DNA of 64,000 nt from Lactifluus volemus (taxonomy: Eukaryota; Basidiomycota; Agaricomycetes; Russulales; Russulaceae): NCBI GenBank assembly GCA_022376515.1, contig WTXI01000003.1:1612001-1676000 (forward strand), in the 5' to 3' direction. The translations under genes were made by a program, and so were the position numbers. The notes under the pieces are model-generated. The model did not search any database, had not been told where the DNA came from, and saw only the letters and a list, made by a program, of their open reading frames with translations. Below, piece by piece: positions 49,682 to 60,112 of this stretch (its first letter is position 1; each line of letters begins with the position of its first letter).

Positions 49682-50700
49682 ATGAGCATCACCTCCTGTA
49701 GTTGACCCTAGATATCTCCGTTCGAAACCGCTCGGGACTCGCTGCTTCCACGCCTCTTCTGCTTTTGCCTTCTCCTTTTCAATCTCCTCGTTGCGGTCGA
49801 TGCTCTCATCAAGGATTGGTGGTTCGACAGCCCCGGCGTTGCGTCGCATGTACCATGCGGGTGACGGATCGAACAATTCCAAATCCATTTCGCTGACCCC
49901 ACTGTCCGCGCACACTTTACGCCCGTGGCGGCTTCGGCTTTGGAACACGTCATCTTCTTCCGTATGCCACCCACGGTCGCGCCGCTCATCTCTCCACCGG
50001 CGCGCCCTGGCTTTGAGCACAGCAGGTACCACGATGCGCACGCGCAAGTGCAGGGTGACGAGTAGGTCTCGTTGCAGCATCCGTGGGACAACGTCGTGGA
50101 ACATTGGAACCCTGTCATTTGACTTTACCACTGTCGTGTAAAAGTGGTTTGACGAAGCTCCGGAAATGGTAGCGAGTAGCTGCGGCAGTGAAGGGATGGA
50201 TGGATCAGGGAAAGCATCTCGGAACTTTTTCGCAACGTCTTTCATGCTAGACGAGTCGTGAGGCTGCATAATATGACGAAGAGGTCGAGGACGTACAGAG
50301 TTTTGATTTTGAATTGTAGTGAAAAGACGGTCTTGAGACCACGGTGAACTATGTCGACAATCTTTGCTTGTCGATGATGCACTAACCATCGTACTATAGG
50401 GTCTCGAGGTCCCAGTCTAAAAGACTCGCCACGTCCATGAGGCTATGTCCCAGAGGTGATTGATGATTAGCACAGAACAAGCAACAGCATAAACAGACAT
50501 ACGACAACGTGACATCGACGGTTTCGAGAAACTTGACCAATTGTTCAGCGAGCAGTTTGTCCTCCTCTCGCACCTTCGTCCCTCAAATCGCCGCATACAC
50601 GTCCACCCATTCACGCCCAGAACCGTCAGGATGGCTCAGCAAAAGTAAGCTCTTCCATGGTTTGAGGGTGGGTGGACACCACACGCCAACACTAAAATCG
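49682..50700 (-). pseudogene. NPR3-like (nitrogen permease regulator) gene fragment inside a transposon
   Basis: Minus-strand pieces in order: PWKSLLLLSHPDGSG (about 50665-50620), EEDKLLAEQLVKFLETVDVTLSYV (ending at a GTATGT donor near 50500), LLDWDLETL, WLVHHRQAKIVDIVHRGLKTVFS (about 50400-50330), then a 223-codon open stretch with FRDAFPDPSIPSLPQLLATIS and VPRMLQRDLLVTLHLRVRIV, to about 49682. These resemble the C-terminal half of fungal NPR3, a SEACIT/GATOR1 subunit that restrains TORC1 on nitrogen shortage. The family call rests on recalled motifs. A stop after LLDWDLETL and a frame change before WLVHH show decay, while some introns still look spliceable. Only part of the gene is present. 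Confidence 0.5.
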
Positions 50701-51239
50701 TGACCCCAAGTGCCGATGCCATCTCTCGACCCCCATGCTCACTGTTTGAGGAGCTCGTCGAGGCTTGGAACAAAAGAAGGGAATTGAAAAGGCCTTGGAT
50801 GCGTGGTCAATGCGACAGGGGAAGTAAAGGAGAGGGAGATAGAATCAAGGGCTGCTGTGCATGCAGCGTGCGGGTCTTGGTGGCGGAGCGGAAGGAAGTG
50901 GCAAACGGCCATTTGTGCACGTGAACACAAATGTCCAGGGCTACAGCCTGCTTACTATATATAGTGTCACTCACGTGACTTCAACTCTCTTTCTCTTTCC
51001 ACCACGTCGTTCCGACATTATTCCCATCCCTCCTTCATAGACCTAATATTTAAAATAATAATAAATGTATTTGATGTCTATCTAGTAATCTGCAAAGCCG
51101 TTAACTCAATCATTAAGTCAAAACAAGAGTAAAAAAAAATTACCTGTGTGATACATGACTGTAAAGGAGCTGTCCTGACAAAACTTACAAAAGCAATGCC
51201 TTGTAAGATAAGATTAACCATGCAAGGCATTGTTATCCC

Positions 51240-51520
51240 AAGTTACTGATAACAATACCTTGATGTGATAATCTTGTCATTATCAGGGATTATCATCCCA
51301 AATTGTTATCAATGATACCTTGACATGATAATCTTATCATCACCAGGGATTGTTATCCCAAGTTACTGATAACAATACCCTGATGTGATAATCTTGTCAT
51401 TATCAGGGATTGTCATCCCAAATTGTTATCAACGATACCTTGACATGATAATCTTATCATTATCAGGGATTGTTATCCCAAGTTATTATTGACAATCCCT
51501 GGTCAAAATATTATTATTAT
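51240..51520. repeat. 60-bp tandem repeat
   Basis: Full units start at 51240, 51300, 51360 and 51420, with a partial one at 51480 and a degenerate one before 51240. Units alternate between an AGTTACTGATAACAATACC form and an AATTGTTATCAAYGATACC form, so there is a 120-bp higher-order period. Each unit holds TTATCAGGGATTRTYATCCC, which includes the AGGGATT core seen at the other end of the host transposon. Confidence 0.9.
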
Positions 51521-51796
51521 AAAAATATATTACAAGGTATGACAAGGGATTGCAATAACTTGTTAAATAATATTAAATGATAATCCCAAAATGGCCAGGG
51601 TTACCCTTGTCAAACATTTTTCCAGAAGTTTCCGCGATGTAGTATTACCACATTTAACCTAGTACAAATTCTAGAGTACCTAGAAAAGTCGAATTCGTAA
51701 TAGAAACCGGCTAGGATGCCTAGAAACAGGTAAGCTAGTACGGCTAGCTGTCTCTAGCGTCGTTAGTAACTCTAGCATATAAACATTTTGCTGATG

Positions 51797-51859
51797 CTCG
51801 ATCCTCGTTCAAGTCTCAGGGCAGCTACTGTAGCGAGCACAGTGCACGCTCTGCCCAAG
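51797..51859. repeat. B block 9, left piece
   Basis: CTCGATCCTCGTTCAAGTCTC to CGCTCTGCCCAAG matches 35399-35456 of B block 7. It is separated from its continuation at 53450 by a transposon insertion. Confidence 0.8.
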
Positions 51860-53449
51860 CATCAGGAAAACGTCATATTTGCTTACGCTAATTAATGGTG
51901 CTTACTTTGCTTAATGGTCTTAATTACTGTCTTCTGCTTAATAAAAAATTTCTATTTTTTGGCTTAAGCACGTTAAGCACATTAATCACATTAATCCACA
52001 CTCAGCACAACTAAGCAATTTTTATTATAACCAATAATGAAAATTAAGCAAACTTTAATCACACTAAGCAAACAAGTAGTTTAAGCAAACTAAGAGAATT
52101 TTAAGAGGCTTTTAATCATGCTAAGCAAATGGAAGTAATTTATGTAATTTAATTAAAGTCCGAAAAATATGCAAAGTCATGAAAATTTCACTAAGTCGTT
52201 CCCGTGCACCGACCACGTGCATCTTTTGCTTGTTCTTATTTGCACGATGTTGATTTTCGTCCATCGTTTTCGTGCTTCCCCTCTGTCCCCTCTATCGCCA
52301 TCATCTCTGTGTTCGGCCCTCCGCTGTCGCCACCACGGCGGGCTCGCTGTCTGGCGCCGCCACAAGTCACACTATTCTCCTTCTACCGCTGTCTTCGTGG
52401 CCTCTGTCGCCACCGCTCGCCGCTTTGCGCCGCCACACGTCTCAGCGTCCCTGCGTTCTCCTTGCCACCGCATTCCCCCCCCCTCTTTTTTTTTGACTTC
52501 CCCCGCGCAAACACGTCTCACTGTTACTTCCTCCCTCCTCTGCCTCTGCCTCTGCCTCTGCCTCTGCCTCCACCACGTTATCCTCTGCCTCCTGCGCCAT
52601 GTCCACGCCCTCGCCTCCCCATCGCATCCTCCTGGAACCACTGGGCTGCGAGGGGTCCACAGCGCACGCTGTCTGCGCCGCGCCTTCTGCGCCACCTCCT
52701 CGGTATGTTGTACGCTACCTCGCCCCAACGCTTCCTGACCGTTTTTTTTTTCGTTCGCCTCCACCTCTACCTCCGCCTCCTCCTGTGCCGCTGCCTCCCC
52801 TGCCTGCACCCCCCTCCTGCGCCTCCTGCGCACTTTCGTCTCCTCCGCCATCCCCTCCGCCGTCCCCGCACCTCCTGTGCTTCCCGCGCCTCCCGCGGCT
52901 TCTCCTGCGCCTCCCGCAGCATTTCCTGGGCTTCCTGCGCCCCGTGCCTCTTCCTTTGTCCCTCGCCTCCTCCCGCACCTCCCGCACCTCCTCCTGTGCC
53001 TCCCGCGCCTCCGCCTCTGCCGCCGCCTCCTCATGGCCCTGCAGTCCCACCCCCCCAGGGCTGTTGCACCAAGGCCTGTAGATTACTAGTCTTAGATATT
53101 CATGTTGTAGTTTTACTCCAATATATAATTTTGATGCCTATAAAATTGTGTGATTGAAAATTTCAAATTGATTGAAAATTTCAAATTGTGATGAAAATTT
53201 CAAATTAGTTAAGAATCTGAAAGATGCTTAATGTTACTTAGATCTTGCTTAATTAGCTTAATTAAGCAGAATGCGCTTAATTCAGCAGATGTGGTTAATT
53301 CAGCACAGGGGTGCGCTTACTGTGCTTAATCAAGGGTTGCTTAACTTGTGCTTAATTCTTCTTAATGCTTGCTTAACCTGCTTAATGACAAAATTAAGCA
53401 CACTAATCACACTTTAAGCACATTAAGCAAATATGACGTTTTCCTGATG
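51860..53449. mobile_element. 1590-bp DNA transposon with perfect 26-bp inverted ends and AAG target duplication
   Basis: The ends are exact inverted repeats starting CATCAGGAAAACGTCATATT. AAG is present on both sides (51857-51859 and 53450-53452), while the uninterrupted sister at 35450-35470 has one AAG. Subterminal GCTTAA/TTAAGC motifs occur in many copies within about 290 bp of the left end and 230 bp of the right end, in inverted orientation. The centre (52.2-53.08 kb) is C/T-rich, including (CTGCCT)6 at about 52540-52575. Long frames there are low-complexity and no transposase is seen. The perfect ends suggest a fairly recent insertion. Confidence 0.88.
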
Positions 53450-53452
53450 AAG

Positions 53453-55002
53453 GCACAGGCACTTGCAGCTATCCATACTCTAGGCTGAGATGCACCACCC
53501 GACCCGGAATCAGCACGAACATATATGGGATGTCTAGGCGAATTTGACTAACCCAACCTCATATGGTCTGGGAGACAAAGCGATAGACACCATGAAGAAC
53601 ATAGCCAACCCACCACAATCTCAACTCCCAGAACTTATTCAGCTTCAAAGAAGGAAAGCCGTTCTTTATTCCCACTGGGTTAAAAGGCAGAAGAACCCAG
53701 TAATGTAGGCGCGATGGCTCAAAGGAGAGGAGCCCATGCATAATGTATGGTAATACTTGCCTTGAGGATGGGAATCAGAGTATCATGTCTTCCAAATAGC
53801 GAGAACGACTACGTTGCTGGTGCCGTGAGTGCTCTCCAGTCTAGCAAGATTCCAGGAGGTGATGGCTGACAGAGAACCGACCTCTCGGTCGGAAGCATGT
53901 GATGACAACAGGAGCAATTGTCTCCTTTCCGAGTCACAATTATTGTAGTCACCTGTCGTGACGGCTAATATTGCATCTTGGAGGCGCAGAACTCACTCGT
54001 GACACAGTTCTGACGTAGATTCATCCGAGTTTCCCTGGGCAATGTCCGAATTTGTTGAAACTTCGAAGTTATATCTGGAGAAATGGCCTTGAATGAGGGG
54101 TGAGCTAAGTTATTCTTGTCCTACGATCGTTCGGCAGGTCATGGGGCCTCGAGAACCAGCGCCATCACTGGCAGTACGACAGAAGCAATGATTGTGTGTC
54201 TTACAAATTTGAGGGAGCGGGAGTCACGCACCATATCGAGCTTCAAGTTGCACCCGTGAAAATCGTGTGATCGTGCGCGCATGGCCCCCCTTGGAAGAGT
54301 GCAGTATTTTGGTCAATCGGTGCCAAAACCCGTCGGTACCGAGTATAACATCGGTATGGGTCGTTGAGTCTTGATCGAACAATAAGAAAAACTTCTAACT
54401 TACGATAACAAATTGGAAATCAGGGTGGGCATTCTTCAATGTGTGGGCAATGTCCAAAAATCATATCCGAGGCAGTGATATTGTGAAACGTTGACAGTTC
54501 GGTCATCTTTCACCCTTTGCGGAGGCATTTTTTCCGAACTGATCAACTTGTGCCATGCCTAACCTAGTAAGTATCACCCGAGGGTCTGCGCACTCCAAAT
54601 GAGCAAACAAGACTGCGGTCTGCACCGCCAACTTCCAGGGAACTTTTTGTATTTCGTTTTCGAAGGCCACAAATTGTTATCGTGTTTACAACACGTGCCC
54701 ACTTGCGTCAAATCGGTCCCTGAGGCGTCTGGGAAGAAAAAGACTCCAACAAACCCAGTCTCAAAGCACGTTGTCGTGGGGACCTTGGAAGGGAAGGCCA
54801 CCTAACTGATAAAAGCAATGCTATGCCTCGGAAGATATGGCCAAATGGAGGTAACTCGATGGATAGACGTCATCACGTCGTTATAGATCTTCGGGGAAAT
54901 ATATGTCATTAATGTAGCTTTTCGTCATTCGACAACGTGCTCGAATAAGATACGGATAACTGCATACACGTATACCCTCAGTGGAAAGGAAACTTGATCC
55001 TG
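53453..55002. repeat. B block 9, main piece
   Basis: It continues GGCACAGGCACTTGCAGC after the transposon and runs to membrane-protein copy 9. It is closest to B block 7, sharing the TGCGCGCATGGCCCCCCTT variant near 54270 (36290 in block 7). Confidence 0.65.
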
Positions 55003-56432
55003 TCACAGGTCCTGCCTGGTCGTCATCTTCCTCCCATTTTCAGTATCCGAGTCGTTCAAGCCAGCTTCAGAAATCTGCAAGTTGGAGACCGGGGCATGAA
55101 CACTATAGGCATCGAATAAGGGCGGGACTCGCTGCCAGGACGAGATAAAATGTCTGTGGCGCTCAGTCTCAGCGTGATGACGACAACGATAATGGTTGGA
55201 TACATCCCCTGGTAGCAGGGATAAGTTCCTAGAATAAATGCGGGACAGAAGGTGATCTTACAAGGAGTTGGACTAAACCTCTATCGAGGATAATTGCCCA
55301 GTCGACGCCACATGCCGTTATCGTGATATAAGCCACCTACCAGCGAACGACGGTCAGTCCATTTACAAAGCGAATGTAACTGATCGGGATGTACCCAAGC
55401 ACAGAGATAAATCGCGCCAGACTCGACCAAGAAAGCGAGCGTTTTCTCCGCTTTGCTCTTAGTGGTTTCCTCATCCAAGACAGAACGCAGGAAGCGTCTG
55501 TGTTGCCTTTGAAAAGAGGTGGCATCATCATGCAGAAAGTAACAAGTCACGGTAGGATCAAGTGCAACATACCATGCTCGAATGAACATCAAGGACGTGG
55601 CCCAGAGATTCGTACCAACTGTGAGGCCCCAGGTGACCACCGCGAAGGCCTGGCCCATATTTGCATCGCGCACCAAGTTGGTTATGTAGCTATCGTACAT
55701 ATATATTGCGCTAACGATGGTAGCCACTGTCGAAAAACAAGTGTCATCCGGAAGAGCCACCACCCAGTGATCTGATAGCGTGCTTACCAAGCGTACACAC
55801 GAGGAACAAGAACGGAACAATGAACAACACGATCCTGCGATCCCACAGTATCCAGGCTCGCCACAGGACGATGCCATCGCTTAGGATGTACTTGTGTGCT
55901 GAGAGATCAACACCTGGTCCCAAGTTGGTTAGGCAGTCAAGGAGTGGCGCACATTGATCCTTGGTAAGTACCGGACTCCCAGCGCTTCTGGGAGCGTGAC
56001 GGTCAACTTGCCGATTCTCAACGTTCGGATGGCAGCGACGAAGATGAGAGCCCAGTGAATCGCAGAGATTGCGTACATGACCACGGACACGGCCAACATG
56101 GCGTTTCTCGTGCGATTGGACAGACCTTTGCCCCTTTTAAAAACCGCTCGGCGCGGATGTGAGAAATCGGACGCTGCATGTTGGAGGTATGGTAACGTAC
56201 AGCGTGATAAAGGTCGAAAAGGCAAAAAGAGCAGTGTAGAGGCCTAAGGATCTATTTGTCTCAGCAACGACGAAACGGAGGAGGGTCGAAGAAATTTACC
56301 AAAGAAGAAAGTCTCGCACATGGCAGGAACGACCAGTGTCATGAGGAGGTACTCCAGACTTAGCACTAGTATATCATTGCCCGGAGCCTGGGAAATGACG
56401 TGCGGTCGAAAAGATGAGGGAGAATGGTTCAT
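55003..56432 (-). CDS. Seven-span membrane protein, copy 9 (altered tail)
   Basis: Exons 1-7 are open: MNHSPSSFRPHV..ETFFFG, LYTALFAFSTFITL, RKGLSNRTRN-type exon 3 with SAIHWALIF, YILSDGIVLWRAWILW, VATIVSAIYMYD, QHRRFLRSVLDEE and VAYITITACGVDWAI. A one-base loss near 56184 lies inside intron 2. The last exon begins GMYPTIIVVVITL, but one base is missing in AAATCTGCAAGTTGG (about 55073-55087), so the cytosolic tail changes and stops early. All membrane spans should remain. Confidence 0.68.
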
Positions 56433-56819
56433 GGGTGAGGGTGAGCGCCCTGGAGTTGTTGATGAAGCACATTTATAGACGAGGTGTAGCGTGTAGTAGA
56501 GATAATGAAGGGACTGGGGCAATGAACTTTCAGTTAGACATCATGATTCCCGCCACTGAGGTTGTCAGAGGAATGGTATCCCTAAACCCATTCCGCAGGT
56601 CCAACAGACACACACTGCAAGATCATGTTGCGAGGCCAATTGCCTGTGTCCGGTGACCCTGAGACGGAATCAAGAAGCATTATCCAGGAGTGACCCTACG
56701 AGTAGTAAATCAAATTGGAGCGCTCGGAGGTTACATAAGCCGTTTGTGGAGCTATTCATATCCAGCTCATCTATTGAAGTTCTACAACCTGAGGAAGTAA
56801 CACAATATTGAGGTACAGA

Positions 56820-57627
56820 TTAAAAGAGAACGGTTTCTCCGAGTGCAGGAACAAGGAACTCATCTGCCTCCACTCCAGATCTTACACACTCCCCCTCAGA
56901 AGCTCTGGAGGTTCAAGTACCGGTTCTGCAGTCAGGACCCAGGTTCTAAATCCGCGCTTTGCAGGAAAGTGCATACAAATGGTGTTGAGGATGGCGTGCT
57001 CACCCCCAATGCATGACAAGAGCCTTTTTGGCCCTTACGTCCTTGAAAATTCGCACAGCGTCCGCAGGGGAGCAATGCAAGTTTGACCACATTGCGCGCG
57101 GACCATATGCACTGCCACATCGATCAGTATCGTGCGTGTTCGACTGTAAACCGTGATCGGTACACAATGGGCAATAATGCGACGTCAACACCACCAAAGC
57201 GTTCCCCGACTTCAGCAAATGCAGGGCATACGGGAGCTTTCTCTTCATCTTCCCCATCGCGAACGGTACGGTACCCGGTATCACCAGCAAAATATACCTT
57301 CTTGTTCGAGTGGAGGTCCTCTACAACCCAAGCTGCCCAAAGGGCACGCCATCGGTCAGATGCTGAGCGGCCTGAGACATGCTGAGAGGGTGTGCAAGAC
57401 AGCCGCACTTCCGCATTCACGGCAGGGCCGTCGGTTGTAGAAGGGAGGGCGACGCTCAAAAGGCATTCACCCCACCAATCCATCTCATGGATGCGCTGAA
57501 GGGGTGTAGTGAGAGCCTTAGAAAGGTAGGTCGCATTGTTTAAAGCAACAAATATCTGCGTGGAGGAAGACGGTCTAGCAAGGAGTGCGCGAAGAGTGGG
57601 GACATCGGTGCTAGTTGAGGCATCAGT
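56820..57627 (-). pseudogene. NAPE-PLD-like phospholipase, copy C (5' truncated)
   Basis: It keeps the long exon [24 protein letters not shown], the ALVMHWG exon and the final exon. It is cut at about 57627, just inside the intron before the long exon. The micro-exon with HNHYDH and everything upstream are replaced by B block 10. The last exon also lacks one C in its C-run (near 56892), shifting frame. It is not functional as it stands. Confidence 0.8.
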
Positions 57628-58349
57628 GGGATGGGTCGTAGAGTCCTGATCGAACAATAAACGACTTCTAGGATGAAAAATTGGGAATCAGGGGAGCATT
57701 CTTCAAAGCGTGGGGAAAGCCAAAAATCATACCTCAGGCAGTGATATTGTGTAACATTGACTTGACTATTATGTCTGTTCGGTCAGCTTGCACCCTTTTC
57801 GGAGGCATTTAATACAATCGAACTGACTAGCTTGTGCCATGATGCCTAGGCATCACCCGAAGGGCCGAAGGCCTCGGGTGCTAAAGAAGTAGATGACGGC
57901 AGCAGCGCCTCCGCGCACTCCACTGGCAAATGAGCAAACAAGACTGCGGTCTGCACTGCCAACTTCCAGGGGACTTTCATTTTCGAAGGCAACAAAGGTC
58001 GTTGTCGTGTCGTGTTTACAACACCCGCCCACTTGTGACAAATCGGTCCCTGAGGCGTCTGGGAAGAAAAGACTCGAACAATACTAGTCGCGAAGCGTGT
58101 TGTCGTGGGGACCTTGGAAGGAAAGGTCACCTAACTGATAGAGGCAATGCTATGCCTAGGGAAGATATGACCAAATGGAGGTAACTCGACGGATGGACGC
58201 CATCATCACGTCGTAGATCTCCGGGCTCCGGGGAAATATATGTGATGAATGTAGCTTTTCATCATTCGAAACCGTGCTCGAATGAGATACGGATAACTGC
58301 ATACACGTATACCGTCATCGAAATACAATGGAAAGGGAACTTGATCATG
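57628..58349. repeat. B block 10 (partial)
   Basis: It begins at GGGATGGGTCGTAGAGTCC, the same internal junction as in B block 8, and runs to membrane-protein copy 10. Confidence 0.6.
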
Positions 58350-59781
58350 TCACAGGTCCTGCCTGGTCTTCGTCTTCCTCCCATTTTCAGTATCCGAGTA
58401 GTTCGAGCCAGCTTCAGAAATTTCCGAACTTGGAGACCGGGGAATGAACACTATAGGCGTCGAATAAGGGCAGGACTCGCTGCCAGGACGAGATAGAATG
58501 TCTGTAGCGCTCATTCGCATAGTGATGACAACAACGATAGCCGTTGGATAGATCCCCTGGTAGCAGGGATCAGTCCCTAGTCCAACAAATGCGGGACAAA
58601 AGGTGCTTACCACGAGTTGGTTTAAACTAAAATCGACAACACCTACCCAACTTACGCGGCATGCCAGTATTGTGATAAAAGCCACCTACCAGCGAACGAC
58701 AGTCAGTCCATTCACAAAGCAAAAGTAACGGATCAGGATGTACCCAAATACAGAGATAAATCGCGCCAGACTCGACCAAGAAAGCAAGAGATTTCTCCGC
58801 TTTGCTCTTTGCGGTTTCCTTATCCAAAACAGAACGCAGGAAGCGTCTGTGTTGCCTTTGAAAGAGGTGGCATCATCATGCAGCACTTATCAAGTCACGA
58901 TAGCATCGAATGCAACATACCATGCTCGAATGAACATCAAGGACGTGGCCCAGAGATTCGTACCAACTGTGAGGCCAAGGATGGCCCACCCGAAGGCACG
59001 GCTCGTATTCGCATGGCGCATCGAGTGAGTTATGAGGTCATCGGACTGATATATTAGGTCAACGATGGTAAACACTGTCGAAAAACAGGTGTCATCCGGA
59101 AGAGCAACCACCCAGTGATCTGATAGCGTGCTCACCGAGCGTACAAACGAGGAACAAGAACGGAAGAATGAGCATCACGACCCTGCGGTCCCACAGTAAC
59201 CAAGCTCGCCACAGGACGATGCCATCGCTTAGGATGTACTTGTGTGCTGAGAGATCAACACCTGGTCCCAAGTTTAGGCAGTCAAGGAATGGCGCACGTT
59301 GATCGATGGTAAACACATGACAGTTATCACTTCTGGGACCGTGGAGGTGAACTTGCCGATTCTCAACGATCGGATGGCAGTGGCGAAGGCGAGAGCCCAG
59401 TGAATCGCAGAGACTGAGTACATGACCACGGACACGGCCAACAGGGCGTATCTCGTGCGATTGGACAGACCTTTGCGCCTTTTAAAAAGCGCTCGGCGCA
59501 GACGTGAGAAATCGGACGCTGCATGTTGGATGGTATGGTAACGTACAGCGTGATAAAGGTCGAAAAGGCAAAAAGGGCTGTGTAGAGGCCTAATTATCTC
59601 TTTGTCTCAGCAACGACGAAATGGAGGAGGGTCGAAGAAATTTACCAAAGAAGAAAGTCTCGCACATGGCAGAAACGAGCTGTAGCACGAGTTTCTCCCG
59701 ACTCGTAGCCTTGATGGCTATATCATTGCTCGGGGCCTGGGATATGACGTGCGATCGAAAAGATGAGAGAGAATGATTCAT
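58350..59781 (-). CDS. Seven-span membrane protein, copy 10 (best-resolved copy)
   Basis: Exons: 59781-59646, 59589-59547, 59478-59298, 59238-59136, 59074-58921, 58855-58744, 58685-58611 and 58556-58350. They total 1011 nt, exactly 337 codons with the stop, and the splice phases agree. The introns are 54-68 nt with GT donors; most acceptors are YAG, while introns 2, 3 and 5 end in AAG. Hydrophobic spans lie in exons 1-2 (CETFFFG / LYTALFAFSTFITL), 3 (two spans), 4 (LILPFLFLVCTL), 5 (GWAILGLTVGTNLWATSLMF), 6-7 and 8 (GIYPTAIVVVITM). A polar tail ends TRQDL. The topology fits the large Agaricomycete seven-span family of unknown ligand. Function is not established. Confidence 0.82.
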
Positions 59782-59906
59782 GGGCGAGAGTGAGAGCCCT
59801 GGAGTTGTTGACGAAGCACATTTATAGACGAGGCGTAGCGTGTAGTAGAGATAAGGAAGGGACTGGGGCAATGAACTTCAGTTAGACATCGTGATGAGGT
59901 CGTCAG

Positions 59907-59921
59907 AGGGATGGTATCCCT
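59907..59921. promoter_or_regulatory. Conserved dyad upstream of membrane-protein genes
   Basis: AGGGATGGTATCCCT, an inverted repeat, lies 126 bp before the start of copy 10. The same element occurs at 7462-7476 (copy 1), 19366-19380 (copy 3), 24610-24624 (copy 4), 32274-32288 (copy 6) and 38556-38570 (copy 7). It has one change at 43569-43583 (copy 8) and 56569-56583 (copy 9) and is disrupted upstream of copy 5. It may bind a dimeric regulator. Shared ancestry of the modules alone could also explain it. Confidence 0.35.
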
Positions 59922-60112
59922 AAAATCATTCCGAAAATCCGACAGACAGACACTGCTAGATCATGTTGCGAGGCCAATTACTGTGTCCGGACGAGTAACT
60001 ACAGTAACTGAAATCAATTTGAAGCTACTTGGGAGGTTACATAAGCCGTTTGTGGGGCTATTCATACAACAACCTGAGGAAGTACCACAATATTGAGGTA
60101 AGAGCACACGAT

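Larger units (their letters stand above)
49198..51639. mobile_element. Nested 2.4-kb DNA transposon carrying a captured gene fragment
   Basis: Ends CATCGCGAAAACTTCT and, reverse-complemented, CATCGCGGAAACTTCT; the flanking bases TA/TA may be the target duplication. Subterminal AGGGATT and AATCCCT copies crowd the left side (49225-49425). A 60-bp tandem array carrying the same core occupies the right side. The interior carries a host-like gene fragment on the minus strand. No transposase. Confidence 0.7.
46067..51796. mobile_element. 5.7-kb composite DNA transposon with CATCAG ends
   Basis: The left end CATCAGGAAAATGTT..GTGCTAGAGTTGCTAG and the right end, reverse-complemented, CATCAGCAAAATGTT..TGCTAGAGTTACTA match for about 34 bp. 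Next to both ends are dense CTAG-containing repeats (46080-46340 and 51655-51780). Inside lie unrecognised frames, 1.7 kb of pyrimidine-rich sequence, a MITE (48766-49188) and another transposon (49198-51639). No transposase was found. The left flank is a NAPE-PLD exon and the right flank a B block, which are not adjacent elsewhere. There is no clear target duplication, so a rearrangement may have joined two insertions. Confidence 0.7.

Noticed and set aside
51150..51540. CRISPR-like array
   Set aside because: Units are 60-bp head-to-tail tandem repeats without unique spacers, in a eukaryotic transposon.
52204..53157. 317-residue plus-strand frame and 220-residue minus-strand frame in the 1590-bp transposon
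   Set aside because: Both are low-complexity translations of one C/T-rich stretch with CTGCCT repeats (Pro/Leu/Ser one way, Arg/Glu/Gly the other), with no domain and no sensible start.
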